Positions 1-11,800 of a stretch of DNA of 64,000 nt are shown here, piece by piece. How positions within the stretch are numbered: position 1 is the stretch's first letter; every line of letters begins with the position of its first letter. The position numbers and the translations under genes were made by a program. The stretch comes from Apostichopus japonicus (taxonomy: Eukaryota; Echinodermata; Holothuroidea; Aspidochirotida; Stichopodidae), in contig NC_092569.1 in assembly GCF_037975245.1 (NCBI RefSeq), forward strand, positions 15,911,001 through 15,975,000, given 5' to 3'. Below the pieces are notes generated by a model. It ran no database searches and had not been told where the DNA came from. It worked only from the letters and a program-made list of their open reading frames with translations.

Positions 1-40
1 ATATTTGCAAACTGTTAATACAACTCTAGATAGTAAATTT

Positions 41-235
41 GTGGAGTGTTAGCTCAGTGGTTAACGACAGATTCTTTCAATCATGAGGTCGTGAGTTCGA
101 GTAACTCTAAGATTAATGTATGTCGTCCAGTTACAGAGTTTTGACAAAGTGATAACTCATATACATGGACGTTAAATATGAATGTAAGAGACTGACTTCG
201 GTCAGCTGGAGGGCTTTGAGGAGGATCTAAAATAC
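41..235 (+). mobile_element. tRNA-derived SINE-like sequence
   Basis: A pol III A-box-like motif (TAGCTCAGTGGTTAAC, near 49-64) is followed about 30 bp later by a B-box-like GAGTTCGAGTAAC (near 92-104). This is the spacing of a tRNA gene, but the acceptor stem does not pair and the sequence continues into a non-tRNA body ending in a GC-richer tail (GACTTCGGTCAGCTGGAGGG). That is the layout of a tRNA-derived SINE, not a functional tRNA. Ends are approximate; I saw no clear target duplication. Confidence 0.55.
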
Positions 236-879
236 ATATATACATAAGTATCATTGACAATGCGCAGCAGAATACTATGCATAAGTTGCACGTTATTCTA
301 TTATGTACAGTGCATACACAAGCATTTTGACGTAATCGTTGTTTGCATCTGGAATATCAAACTTTGACCTCCTTAAAAGAATATCAAACAATACTGACGA
401 ACGGGTAATTCCATTAGCTTCGTTTTTAGATGTTTGTTGTATTTGTTTACTGTATTCATGTACGTGTATTACGTGTATTTGCAGCCCTACAGTCAGTGGA
501 GTAACAGGTAATTTTAAGCTTAAAATTTATGTACAGGTTATAACAGGTTGAATCGTATGAGTTAGCTGATATTGTTTATTTGTAATATTCTTGCTTGTTC
601 GTTATTTGGTGTAGCAGAATTGTACTGTGTACGCATTAACTCATATGAGACTACATCTGTTTGGCTCAGATACAATTCGAATGCGATTTGAAATATATGG
701 GTTGTATTTCGGTAATTGTTGTTGCTAAAGTTGACGACGTTTACCATATTTCAACCAGGTGAAGACAGTTATTGTATGTATTTTCTATTATGGGTAATCT
801 GTAAACAAAATAATGAAGTTGCAATGTATTTGAGTTGAGTTATAAATACGCTCTGATATCACTTTTATTAATCATAGAC
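236..879. other. 5' flank of the IFIT-like gene
   Basis: No coding region is recognised. Short open frames near 339-551 (+) and 562-747 (-) have no family resemblance. The reading frame of the next gene is already open from 817, after a stop at 814-816, but contains no ATG before 880. A splice-acceptor-like tract (CTTTTATTAATCATAG) ends at 877, so a 5' UTR intron just before the start codon is possible. Confidence 0.4.
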
Positions 880-2889
880 ATGGCAACGACAGAAAACTGG
901 TGGCAAAACTTACCTTGCCATTTTCATCCATCATGGCGTCTGGACGAGATAACGAATCTTGATCTCCTACAACTGAAACGCAAAGCTCAAAATAATGCAG
1001 AAGACTCGATGGTAGTGGAACACAAGATATATCAAGCCTTTCTCGAGTATCCGTGTGGGAAATTCTGCAACAATAAGAAACCTAGTCTTACTAAAGCCCT
1101 GAAATTTCTCGAGCAGGCGGACGAATATATAACAAATACTTTAAGGGAAAACAACGAAGCTAGGATTGGCTACGGAATCGTGATTAATTGTTTTCGCATG
1201 TGGAAAGATCCACATCGAGTTAAATATGAAGATACATTGAGAACTCTGAACGAAGAGAAGGAGAATTTCCCAAAACACGAACATTACATATTTGCTACAC
1301 GTGCATACAGTCTTTCCCGTTTGGGGCCAAAATGGATCGAAGAATCACAAGTATTTTTTGATAAGGCATTGAAAGGATATCCCGATAACTGCCAGTGGCT
1401 GTTCGGAAAGGCCTTGATGTTCGGAAGAAGATCACGACTATCAATTGGTAGAGATGGTTGGACCAAAGATGCCATTAAGAAAAAGCAAGAAAACTTGAAA
1501 TCGGAAAAGGATATATTGCAAACCATATTACAAAAAGAACCCGATAATAGTCTTGTCAAAGTTTATATCGGTGAAGTGTTATTACTCTTAGGTGAGTCCG
1601 AGGATGCAGAGTTATATATTGCAGAAGCTTTAGCATGTAGCCAAAATGATGCCAAAGTTGCTGAAAAGGCAGGTTCAGTTTATAGAAAACTTGGCAAAAT
1701 TGATGTTGCGGAAGATATTTTTGAGGACCAACTTACATGGAAGGAAACATCTGAGGCGCATTTTCAGCTGGGCAAACTTAAGAAAGACCGCGTTAACACT
1801 AAAGACACAACTAAAAGTGAGGAATATCTTAGACAAGCCTTAGTTCATTTCACCAAAGGACATGAAATAGATCCTGCCCATAACCCTTGCTTGATAGGAA
1901 AAGCTGAGATGACAGCAAAAGTTGGATATTATGAAAAAGCTAAACATGTATTCACAGATATATTTGAACAAGAAATGAATGGTATGCTATCTGCTGGAGA
2001 TAGTCTATATGTTTACACGGTTGCTGCAAACTTAGGCCAAAGGTTACTTGAGAAAGTCTTCGACATGGACGAAATTGTCAATATCTACTACAGATTCCTT
2101 ACCCTTTGCACCATTCCTAAAAGAAGAAAACAAATCATTAAAAAATTAAAAAAAATAAGCGAAAACGTAAGCTCTGTACAATTTCAACTGTATGCAGTAT
2201 TCAAAATGGCGGAACTGAAAAGACGTTTCGGTTCCTACTGCGAAGCAATACAACTTTACGAGCAGTTACTCGACCTCAAGAATGGTGACGGAGAGCTCGT
2301 TAAAGTAAGGGAGATCAGAACCGGATTGTCTCTTGCACAGGCGAAGAAAAGACTCAACGAAGGAATTGCAGACAATAAGGAAGACGTACTGGAAATATAC
2401 TCATTGGTTTCCTCAACGATCGAGCAAGGAAGTCTCGAGGGTAGCTATCTATTTGCAAAGGCAGCTGAAAACCTACGTTCGATTTTTTTTCACATAAACT
2501 TAGGTATCCCTTGTACACTTGCACGGATAAAGTTAATCCTAGACGAGAAAGTCGACATATTGCATGCTGATTTTGAAGTAAAAGGTGACGACGATATCGC
2601 CGAAATGATTCATATAGACATGAAAAGGGATTTAATTAGAAATCTGGTGGAACAATTTTGCACTTACGATACTGGTCTTGCAGATAAAATGCAAACGAAA
2701 AACGACGGTTTCCTACTGAAGGTTTACGGCTCACTAGAGGGACTTCGAAGAAAACGCTTGGATTTTGAGTTGGAACTCTTCAAGGCCCACATCGATGGCA
2801 AATCATGGAATGATAATTGCGCGCATACGGCAACCGCAGTACTTCTACAATCAAGGGTAATACTGGACCATGCTATTCATTTATATCAG
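880..2889 (+). CDS. IFIT-like gene, coding exon 1
   Basis: This large exon encodes residues 1-670, including the CHF signature and all recognisable TPR helices. The donor is CAG|GTAAAA at 2889/2890, phase 0. If the intron were retained, the frame would run on to a stop at 2986-2988 and add about 33 residues, which could be a short isoform. One giant TPR exon is typical of IFIT genes. Confidence 0.8.
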
Positions 2890-5067
2890 GTAAAAATGTC
2901 ATGTTTTTTTTTTCTAAATGAAACAACTCGAAGAGAACTACATTTGTTGAAACAAATCTGCTTTATATTGGACCAAAAACCAAGATAAGCATATGAACGT
3001 AATGTACTTTAACCTCTAAATGTTAAGCCTCTACAACTCAATTTGTCAACACTTGTGCATGACAGCTAAATTAAATATTAAACGAGGTCCTACCAAACTG
3101 CTAAAAAGGCTGTTTCGTCATTTCAATATTGACGAGATATGACTGCACATACAAAAGAGGGTACGTGTTGTTTTTCGATTGAATATGGTTGTCCTAACAA
3201 TATAAACTCCTACCTGAATGTAATCACATAATAAACAGTATATTTTTAATTCAAATCATATAATGTTCATTCACAAGAGGGAAGTATATTTATACTCCTA
3301 AATTAGATAGAAGTACTTCGAAAGGAACCAGGGCGTTCCATCTTTCCCATACATTTCGATTGGAAACAAGCATCTGTGGACAAGGAAACTACGAAGAAAA
3401 AGCTACGTGGATGGTGTGCGAGTGCATTTCCAGAATATAGTATGCCGCCAGACGTTTTTGAACATCTGCTCCAGGTAAACACTAATGTATAAAGAGAAAA
3501 GTTCACTGTATAAGAATTATCGCATATACTACAAAATGCTTAATGCTTGGAACGCTCCTTATCGCTAAATTGTCGACGAGGCCATTTTTCTCCTCAGTAT
3601 ACAGGCCTGAATGTTAATGTTACCACTGGACTAGCCTGAATGTTAATGTTACCATTGTACAGGCTTGAATGTTAATATTTACCATTATACAGGCCTGAAT
3701 GTTAATGTTACCATTGGACAGGCCTGAATGTTCATGTTTACCATTATACAGGCCTGAATGTTAATGTTACCATTGCACAGGCATGAATTTTAAATGTTTA
3801 CCATTGCACAAGCCTGTATGTTAATGTTACCATTGTAGAGGCCTGAATGTTCATGTTACCATTGTACAGGCCTTAATGATACTGTTACCATTGTTCATGC
3901 CTTAATGCTAATGTTACCATTGTACAGGTCCGAATGTTAATGTTACCATTGTACAGGCCTTAATGTAAATGTTACCATTGTACAGGCCTGAATGTTAATG
4001 TTACCATTGTACAGGCCTGAATGTTAATGTTACCATTGTTCATGCCTTAATGCTAATTTTGCCATTGTACAGGTCCGAATGTTAATGTTACCATTGTACA
4101 GGTCCGAATGTTCATGTTTACCATTGCACAGGCCTGAATGTTCATGTTTACCATTGTACAGGCCTGAATGTTAATGTTACCATTGTACAGGTCCGAATGT
4201 TAATGTTACCATTGTACAGGCCTTAATGTTAATGTTACTATTGTACAGGCCTGAATGTTAATGTTACCATTGTACAGGCCTGAAGTTAATGTTACCATTG
4301 TATAGGCCTTAATATTAACGTTACTATTGTTCAATACCATTGCACGACACTTATTATTGAAAGAAGAAAGGCTTCACCAACTTACTGAAAATAAAAGTTA
4401 CTTTGAATGATTAACTATGTCGCATTTAAGCACAGTAAATTATACAATAATACGGTCCTACAGTCCATAACATCGATAACTCGCTAAAATAAGCTCGATC
4501 GAGTATGTAATTTCACTTTGAATTGCTAAAATGTTATTTCAGTATATAACAGTATGAAGTTTTGCTGTTGAGTATCATATCAATTTGTTTTGTCGCATTT
4601 CACGTACAACTGTGCCCGTCCCCCGCAAACGCAAATCCCGTTCGAACGAAAAATGTACAAATATGAACTTTGGAGCGCTCATTTGATGTCGTACATGACT
4701 GATATTATTTGATACATGGATTTTCATATACACCCAAGTGAACACTACTGATAGGGGTGGGGAAAATTAACCATGAAAGTTGTACATAGGGACCTGGATG
4801 GATTTCCAGGTCATGTTTTTTTCTGCAGTGAACAATATGGTTGGACTTTAGACCACGCGGTGTTTAATAGAAAATGTCTGGATTGAGATAATACATAGCT
4901 GACTGAGTACGTCATAGTGTAAACTAGCCAATGATGTCATTTTCTTTTACATTTCTGACACTCCCATATAGGGACTTAACCCAATGACAAACCCTTGCAA
5001 TAAAAACGCCCAAAAATGAATATTCATAGTCACGCTCGTCTCGCCTTGAATACCCGTGCACAGTGCA

Positions 5068-5141
<74 letters not shown>

Positions 5142-6805
5142 CAGCATTACAAGCCCCGCCCATTCAACCAATCGGGATATACAATGAGGCAATATATACA
5201 TTATTCATTGCGTTGGCTGGACAATTGACAGCTGTGAAATTGACAGTGGAAATGCGACTCTTTCATTGAAGCAAATTTATATGTCAAGTTCCTGATTAAG
5301 ATTTGACTTAATGATCTGTGTGTTAGACAAAGTATAGTCCTGGCAGCCAATTTATTTTGTGCACCTCAGTTGTTAAGAGGGCCGACTCCCAAAGCATTAA
5401 AGAGATGTAGATGTACAACCTTCCAATGGCCTATTGCATATAAAAATTATGTTGATATGTTGTACCTACAGATATCTTATAACTAGATTAGAATGATATA
5501 GAAGTGAAGCTGTAATTTGTGTTCAAAACGGATTCAACGTACGTTTGGTTTTCATTGTAGACTATCAATTTAATAAATAGTTGTTAATTCATTTGTTCAG
5601 GTTCAGCCGATGTACGATAGCAATAACATCTGGCTTGCTGCTCTTGGAAGTTTTTCATCGGCCGAGAAGCATAAATCTTATCAAACAAGCGAAACCTTCC
5701 TATTAAAACTAAAAGATGAAACCAAACCACCCATTTATATTGCGATTTCAGAAATAATTGAAAAAAGCAATCATGAAGTGGAAAGGCTGTCGCTTTTCTT
5801 TATGGAAAAGTGCAAAGGTATGTGAAATCCAACTTCCGATGAATATTCGTGATAGATTCATTCTTGGTAATGAAGCCATGATTGTGGCGTACAAGCTTAC
5901 ACGAATCATTTAGAGTACTGATTAGTTTTCTTGTCCGTTTATACCCAATGTATAATCTAGGCATCACTCACAAAGCACCATTTGGTATCTAAATATATAT
6001 TTTGCTTATGGTGAACACTCTACGATGCACCTCCATCAAACATGTGAATCAGTTGTAACTACCCAAGGCCCTAAAAACCTCCTTGACGTCTTCATTCTCT
6101 CCTGACCGTAAGGTTCATACCCGCACCTAAGTCAGTATGGGGAAGGGGGGGGGGCTTGTTTAATTCCCCTGATGAAATATTGTACGTTACATACCTCACT
6201 AATTCTTATTGGGTTTTGAGTTGTTCACTACAAAACGGAAATCTTAACTGAGCTGTTGATTTTTTTGCTATCACTATATACTATAGATCTCTACCATCGC
6301 CGTCTTTCAATATTGGTTAAGACACGTCATGCAGATAGCTTTCCTTGATATGTTACATACCTTTTCTACTTGAGTCATTAACATACATCAAATTGATTTT
6401 GGACCTTGACATTTCATTTCTGGCACCTTATACGTTTGTCTGTGTGATCCCGTAGTACAGCCTCTGAAGTATAGGTAAAAATATCTTAACTTTGGCGATA
6501 TTTCCAGTATGATGACTCCCGTAATAATCAAAATTCCACAATTCTTTAAACGAGTTTTATTTTTTGGGGGTGGGTGTTTGAACCGTAAAGCAAACTCCTA
6601 GATGACAGTATGTTTACGCCTAGACAGTCCCTTTGTCTTCCCTCCGCATTCATACCATACAATTTCTCTCTTTTCTTTATTTTTAGAAATCGAAAACTAC
6701 ACGGGAGAAACTACATGTTCATTACTGGAACCGGTTACCAATTTAACTCTCAACGAAAATGATTCTCCTGAATTACCACAAGGCACCCCTGCGAGCTTTC
6801 GTTGA
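880..6805 (+). CDS. IFIT-like TPR protein gene (4 coding exons, 837 aa)
   Basis: Coding exons 880-2889, 3307-3474, 5601-5817 and 6687-6805 have GT/AG borders and join in frame (phases 0, 0, 1) to a TGA stop, giving 837 aa. The N-terminus has the IFIT signature: a Cys-His-Phe triplet at residues 13-15 within [14 protein letters not shown]. It is followed by degenerate TPR helices over roughly residues 30-500, for example a repeat around [20 protein letters not shown] and another around [24 protein letters not shown] proteins are cytosolic, interferon-induced in vertebrates, and bind 5'-triphosphate or cap-0 RNA. Vertebrate members are about 400-490 aa, so this one is much longer, with a helical charged C-terminal extension I cannot assign. 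ATG 880 is the first Met in the open frame. Family assignment is fairly sure; RNA binding and antiviral induction are inferred only. Confidence 0.75.
3307..3474 (+). CDS. IFIT-like gene, coding exon 2
   Basis: Acceptor CTAAATTAG ends at 3306 and donor CTCCAG|GTAAAC follows 3474. The exon is 168 nt, phase 0 to 0, encoding 56 residues (671-726) that start [11 protein letters not shown] and end DVFEHLLQ. It is open only in the frame inherited from exon 1, which supports it as real coding sequence. The domain is not recognised. Confidence 0.65.
3600..4340 (+). repeat. ~29 bp minisatellite in IFIT-like intron 2
   Basis: About 25 head-to-tail copies of a 28-29 bp unit built around GGCCTGAATGTTAATG and TTACCATTGTACA fill this part of the intron. 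Variants are shared between non-adjacent copies (GTCCGAATG, GCCTTAATG, TTCATGTTTACC), which suggests repeated unequal exchange. Copies become more divergent at both edges. Confidence 0.95.
5073..5134. repeat. (TA)n microsatellite
   Basis: An uninterrupted TA dinucleotide tract in IFIT-like intron 2. Open frames across it on both strands are Tyr-Ile repeats with no coding meaning. Confidence 0.95.
5601..5817 (+). CDS. IFIT-like gene, coding exon 3
   Basis: Acceptor CATTTGTTCAG ends at 5600 and donor GCAAAG|GTATGT follows 5817. The exon is 217 nt, phase 0 to 1, encoding residues 727-798 plus one base. The product is charged and helical ([20 protein letters not shown]). Exon 4 continues the frame exactly. 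Confidence 0.65.
6687..6805 (+). CDS. IFIT-like gene, terminal coding exon 4
   Basis: A long pyrimidine tract and TTTTTAG acceptor end at 6686. The exon enters in phase 1 and encodes a short acidic, Thr-rich tail (residues 799-837, starting [11 protein letters not shown]) to TGA at 6803-6805. It is the least certain exon, because short tails are easily mispredicted, but the acceptor and phase fit well. Confidence 0.55.
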
Positions 6806-9506
6806 CTTATGGATGAGTTATACTAAAGCTCAACTACGCACTGTCTACCAATTGACTGTGTATTCATTTACCGTATCGATTAAGTGTTTGTTTACCTTCT
6901 TATATCTAGATTTCGATTTAGATCAACGGCCTTTGGATGCACAAGAACTATTGCGACCATTGTTGCTTAACACTATTTGATGTTTTTTTACAAATTCAAT
7001 GCAAACTTTACACGCTTTGCACATTCATCATACTGAAATGTCATGTCGTGTTGTTTTGAAGTAGTTTATCAAGTGTAAAATAGACTTTGTCCTTTTAGAG
7101 TACCTGAACAACATTAATTACGTCTCATGTACAGAATATAGTAAAGGATATTATACAACGGAATTATTTTATCCGGTAGCATGTTTTAAATTAAACTATA
7201 ATATCCCTCGGATAAAATAGTCAGAGGGAGATTATGCAAAGTCACACCTGTATTTTACTGAAAATACGATATATTTTGACAGTGTTAACCCTTATCAAAA
7301 CTGTATTAATTAATAGTTTATATTTATTTATCTTATATTTGATACCCCTGACAAAAAAATAAAACAAATGAAAAAAATCTATTGATTTGAGTCGGTAGTG
7401 AGCACCTTTCCTTCCAATTGGATATTCTTCTGACATTACATGAATATATAGAGCAATGAGCTATCAATAACATACAAAGAAAGTACGAACGTTAATTAAA
7501 TGAATTCAATATGTATTTCCTCCTTTTAATTTGTCTCTATAACGGATTATCAACAAAGTCTAACATTTGTCAATTTTACCAGTGATAAGTAATATTACTT
7601 ACTAGTTTTTTGTTCTAGTGAAATTCTTTTTTGCTTCCCCTTATTGATGAAGGATGCATTTGGATAGGTGGTTAGTTGTGTTTTTATGATTTTGAATTAT
7701 ATTTATATTACTTTTAGTATAGCGCCATCTTTATCTTTGCGACCACTCAGATCAGTTAAATTGTTTTTGTTACAGTTTGTTTTTTCAATGCAGCAGCATC
7801 GCTTGGTTTAGTTGCGAAAATTTAGCCTTAATCTTGCTCATTTTCTAACCTTTGAGTGTGATTGTCTGTGAGTATTAGTATTTTTCCACTGCTTAGTTAG
7901 GATTACAAAATTGCCAATCACAGTTATTATTGGCCAGTTTGCGCTGTGATTTTGAGAGGTGCCCTTATGTTTTTATCCCCCATTTTATGTATTACTGTAT
8001 ACCAGTTCCGCTACGTTCCAGTATTACATTGTTGCTACGGTTTGTGGGAATTATGCAAACTTGGGCTTACACGTTACCTGGTTGTTAGGGGTTTGCTTCA
8101 GTCGTACAAGGTTGTTTATTGTGGTATTTCTTGGTATCTTTATTATTGCAAGTACTTCACATCTATGCTTGGGAATTCTATTTACCATCACAACTCATTC
8201 AGTATGTGTCTTTACCTTGGGCTTCCAATTGCGTGATATTTAAACATCGTTATACGTAACATTCCCTACTTTGGTTCGTTATTCTCGAATTGAACAAGAC
8301 AGGTAACATTTGAACGCAATCGAGTTAACAACATCCTGCAAAAAGTTGCAAGCAAGAAATGTTAATCGTATTTATCCGCAACAAAGGCACTTATAACGTT
8401 ATTATTGGGGCATGGAATTAGTATATGCTATGGCCGTGTATGGCATATATTAGGTGTTTTAGATTATGATAAACCAGGGCCAGGAAATCGACTAAGCAGG
8501 TTTTAATAGACCGGATGGAGTTACATTTTCTATGATAGACTATAGGCCTATATATATTCATTATATTAATCGTTCACGAGGCCTTCGGTGCAAATCACTG
8601 TATGTTCGTATAATTTCGCTAACCAGGCGAGGATACCGTAACGTTAACATGTAGTTCAATTGACCCATCACTGTCCATGACTCTGTGAATTCTCTGTCAC
8701 GTCCGAAACAGGCGTGGCTCGTGATTGACAGCTTAGTTGTGATGGTTTTAGTCATCATTTAATATTTGATATTGCAGACACATATGCGTGTTAGAGTTTT
8801 CTTTATTAACATTACACAATGTAGCCTAGCCTTGGTCTACGTTAAGGGACCAAACGCCGAACTGGCTTCTTCGTGAAAGATAAAGGGGGTTCCAGCAACA
8901 AAGACCCCTCCATTGAATATGAACAACTAAATAACGTTGACCTTCACCACGAACTATAATTACATGTGTTTGTATACAAATACAGCTTTGTTTTGGGGTT
9001 GGAGGAAAAATCGGTTACATGGCTGTATAGCGCCCTCAGTTTTTAGCGTGAGGAGAGCACAGGTGGTGTTTACATAATTTCGTTATTGACCAGTAAGTAA
9101 GTGATAAACATTATTATTATATTTCTTCGGAGCATTAGCTACCAACAACATTGTTAGGCTATCCACTGTACATTAGTTGATGAATAATCATGTAAATTAT
9201 GGAATCGATCATGAAATTAAAAAAACACTATTTGATGTCTAAGCTTTAACTGGCGGTTGGCCCTCTTGTTTTTCACTAACACTATTCAAGATAATGATGA
9301 ACGAATCTTCACCTCATTGAATCTGAGATTACACCACATACTAGACTAGTCATAGCTGAACATGCTCTCTAGAGGCTTCTCCATTGTAAGTTTCCATTTA
9401 GACTGTCAGTGTTACATAAAGACTAACAGGTCCTGCTGTACTGGAACCGATTGTACTAGCAATCAAAATCACAATTAAAACATAGTTCATGTGCCACCAG
9501 CCGATG
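6806..9506. other. 3' flank and intergenic DNA, no gene recognised
   Basis: An AATAAA at 7358-7363 could be the polyadenylation signal of the IFIT-like gene. A hydrophobic open frame at 7959-8243 (94 codons) and other short frames show no known family and no splice context, so I do not call them. No repeats stand out. Confidence 0.4.
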
Positions 9507-9665
9507 CTCATAGCTAGTAAAGTAACTACTGTTGCCACCTGTTACACAAGTTACCGTGTTACGAACATAAAGCAGTAATTACTGATGCACGGTTGTGGGA
9601 CAGGAACAGTAGTAACATGTGTTACAGGTGGCACCGGTAGTTACTGTACTAACTATGTGTTTGAT
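9507..9665. mobile_element. MITE with inverted arms (family shared with 61.4 kb)
   Basis: The left arm contains AAAGTAACTACTGTTGCCAC and CACCTGTTACAC. The right arm contains GTGTTACAGGTG and GTAGTTACTGTACTA in reverse orientation. The segment TGATGCACGGTTGTGG and its surroundings recur inside the element at 61386-61750, showing one mobile family. There is no coding capacity. Boundaries are approximate. Confidence 0.7.
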
Positions 9666-9859
9666 GTAAAGGAGGTACGGTACCGCTTCATTCCAGTTCA
9701 CACTTCTCTTTAAATCACGCCAATTATTCATGTCGAGAACGAAGAAAGGCCATGTTCGGGTTTATCCATATGTCTACCTATGACATAAAACGACTTGATA
9801 CGACTTCATTTTAGAATAGCGTATTAAAGAACTCGCATTCAATGAAAACGATATCTTTG

Positions 9860-10191
9860 GGGGAAAAATTGCTTATTTAAAAAACGCATATCGACACCAA
9901 GGATAACATTTGCAGTTACGTAGCAGTCCCAATAAAAGGTGCTCGATTGACTCTTCGTCAATGTTGCAAAAGGAACACAGTAGAGATTCTGACTTCCCCT
10001 TTGGAAACAAAAGTCTATTGGTACCTAAAATCCTGTGATGGAATCTGAACTGAGAAAAATGGAAGCTTGGATTCAGAAAGGGTGCTCCAAGGAATATTAA
10101 AGATGCGACGCCAGTCGTGCTCGGTAATGTCAAACAAAACTATGTTGCCACTTGTGAATGGCGGTAGGCGGCCTATAGTTTCTTTTATGCA
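9860..10191 (-). pseudogene. LINE ORF2 C-terminal remnant (L1/Tx1-like), 3' part
   Basis: The antisense frames read as the C-terminal region of a non-LTR retrotransposon ORF2: a helix around ITEHDWRRIFNIPW, then FHHRILGTNRLLFPKG and a zinc-finger-like CSFCNIDEESIEHLL. The same domain occurs at the end of the + strand LINE near 15.1 kb. Reading needs a frame change near 10.03-10.13 kb, so it is dead. It is separated from its upstream part (11298-11800) by an inserted TIR element. Confidence 0.7.
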
Positions 10192-11297
10192 GGCGTCACA
10201 CTGTCGCGAAGTTGACACCAGATGGCCATACGAATATGGAATTTGAACTTCGCACGAAGATGGCCCCGAACTTGGTCAACAGCCAATCAACAGCCGAAGC
10301 AAGTACGATGCCTACAGAAGGTCACACGATGGCACCCGAACCACACACGAAGGCAACACGAAGATGTGCATTTCTATTTAAGTAGTTTACCCGCAGGACA
10401 CACGAATGCCACACGAAGGCCACACGATGGCTACAAGACGACGTATTGATAAGTACATTGTCGAATGCTAGAAAGGCAAATAGCAAGAAATGACAAAGTG
10501 AAATAAAATAATGCTTTCTTATTGTAAGAGGAGGTGCTGGGCCTGTAAGAAGTGCTCATCATGTTCTCTGAGGTACATCAAAAGAAGCAATGCTGCTGCT
10601 TTCTTTTTCCTGGTTGTCTCATCACCAAAGTATGCCATTCTGCAGGAACTGAATTGTGGTTAGTTGTAATTGTGATTGTAGCTTTGGGAGTTACACACGC
10701 CTCTACTGTAGAGTTGCTTAGGACTGTCTGTGGAAGATTCTTTGAGGCTGGCCTTTATATGTCCACGTTACCATGACACCTGGGAAACGCTTGAGGTTCA
10801 CAAATTCGGCTGTCTTCGCCGACACCGTGGTCCCATCTCGATGTCATCGTAATATAATACGATGGTTACTCGACGGCATTGCGAGGGCTTCACGTATTCG
10901 TGTTACCTTCATAAGACAACCGGGCAGCTTCTTGTTTCCTTCGTATTGTCTTCGTGAGGCGAAAATGCCCGATGGCACCGATGATCACACGAATTAAAAA
11001 CGAAGATGACACGATTTGATAAGATGCCCTCACGATGGCCTTACGAAGGGCAAAATGGTCACACGAATTCAACACGAAAACGAACCTTCGCAAGGTCTTC
11101 GGGCAATTTTTTGGCATGCCAAAGATTTGGCCACCACTCACGAAGTTGCTGCCGGAGCCTGAAAAACTCCACCGGCGGTCATACGATGGCTTAAGATGCC
11201 CTCACGAATGGCCCGATGTTTTTACGATCAGAGCCGAATTTGAACATTTTCTTTATCGTGTGTCCATCTGATGTCAACTTCGGGACAGTGTGACGCC
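10192..11297. mobile_element. 1.1 kb TIR transposon nested in a LINE remnant
   Basis: The two ends are inverted copies of about 34 bp with two mismatches, beginning GGCGTCACACTGTC and containing GAAGTTGACA and CAGATGG. Flanking bases suggest a 3 bp CAG target duplication if the TIR starts one base in. LINE coding sequence of one orientation lies on both sides, which marks this as an insertion. The interior is rich in short repeated modules such as CACACGAAGGC and CACACGATGGC in both orientations, with no convincing transposase. It is therefore a non-autonomous element. Confidence 0.75.
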
Positions 11298-11800
11298 AGC
11301 ATTAAGATAGAGTGGGTAGCAGAATTGAGAGGCTGATTAAGAACGAATACACCTTTCAAACAATTCAGAAGATGGATTTGAAAAGTTAACATTACTACAA
11401 CCAGACCTCCTCCATTCAATTGGAATGACATTAATTAAGCCCCAATAAGTTGTAACCGGGAAAGCACTTTATTTGCAAAAGCTTTACAAAACAGAGGAGC
11501 TCCGTTCACGTCGAAGAGATCGCCCACAAATAAAATCCCTTCTCTATACAAAATACTGTTAAAACCTACATTTACATTCATGCGTAAGTGAGAGTTATTC
11601 CACATATATTCATATCCGAAAGAGTCCGTGGGTGGCATATACGTGATGTCACACCACGCCACATATATTTGTTTAATAAAACCTTTCGAATGTTTTTGAC
11701 ATCGGATTTCTGACAATTGCATTAGAAAAAAAAAAACAGTGTTTAACCAAAAGGTAGTAGGTATAGATCGAAGAAAACTTTCCACGGTCCATCCATATCA
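11298..11800 (-). pseudogene. LINE ORF2 C-terminal remnant, 5' part
   Basis: Read on the minus strand, a 116-codon frame contains SKGFIKQIYVAWCDITY, then SFGYEYMWNNSHLRMN and ILFVGDLFDVNGAP. This resembles the region downstream of the reverse transcriptase in L1/Tx1-type ORF2 proteins (the pattern W-N-N, then a short I-x-Y-x-x-G-I-x-F-V-x-D-L block). With the part at 9860-10191 it forms one truncated LINE 3' end. Confidence 0.65.

Noticed and set aside
41-115. A tRNA gene at the window start
   Set aside because: A and B box-like motifs are present but the acceptor stem does not pair and the sequence continues as a SINE body.
835-879. An N-terminal signal peptide on the IFIT-like protein (SYKYALISLLLIID before the first Met)
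   Set aside because: The upstream frame has no ATG, a stop precedes it, and IFIT-family proteins are cytosolic. ATG at 880 aligns with the family N-terminus.
3600-4340. A CRISPR-like array or coding repeat
   Set aside because: Contiguous units with no spacers and mixed 28/29 bp length break any reading frame; it is an intronic minisatellite.
4924-5269. Tyr-Ile repeat open frames
   Set aside because: They are (TA)n microsatellite translations. The same applies at 16908-17160, 22040-22264, 31130-31449, 40375-40623 and 57116-57364.
7946-8243. Hydrophobic open frames of 94-96 codons in two overlapping frames
   Set aside because: No start context, splice sites, homologous copy or known family; two overlapping frames of similar length suggest chance.
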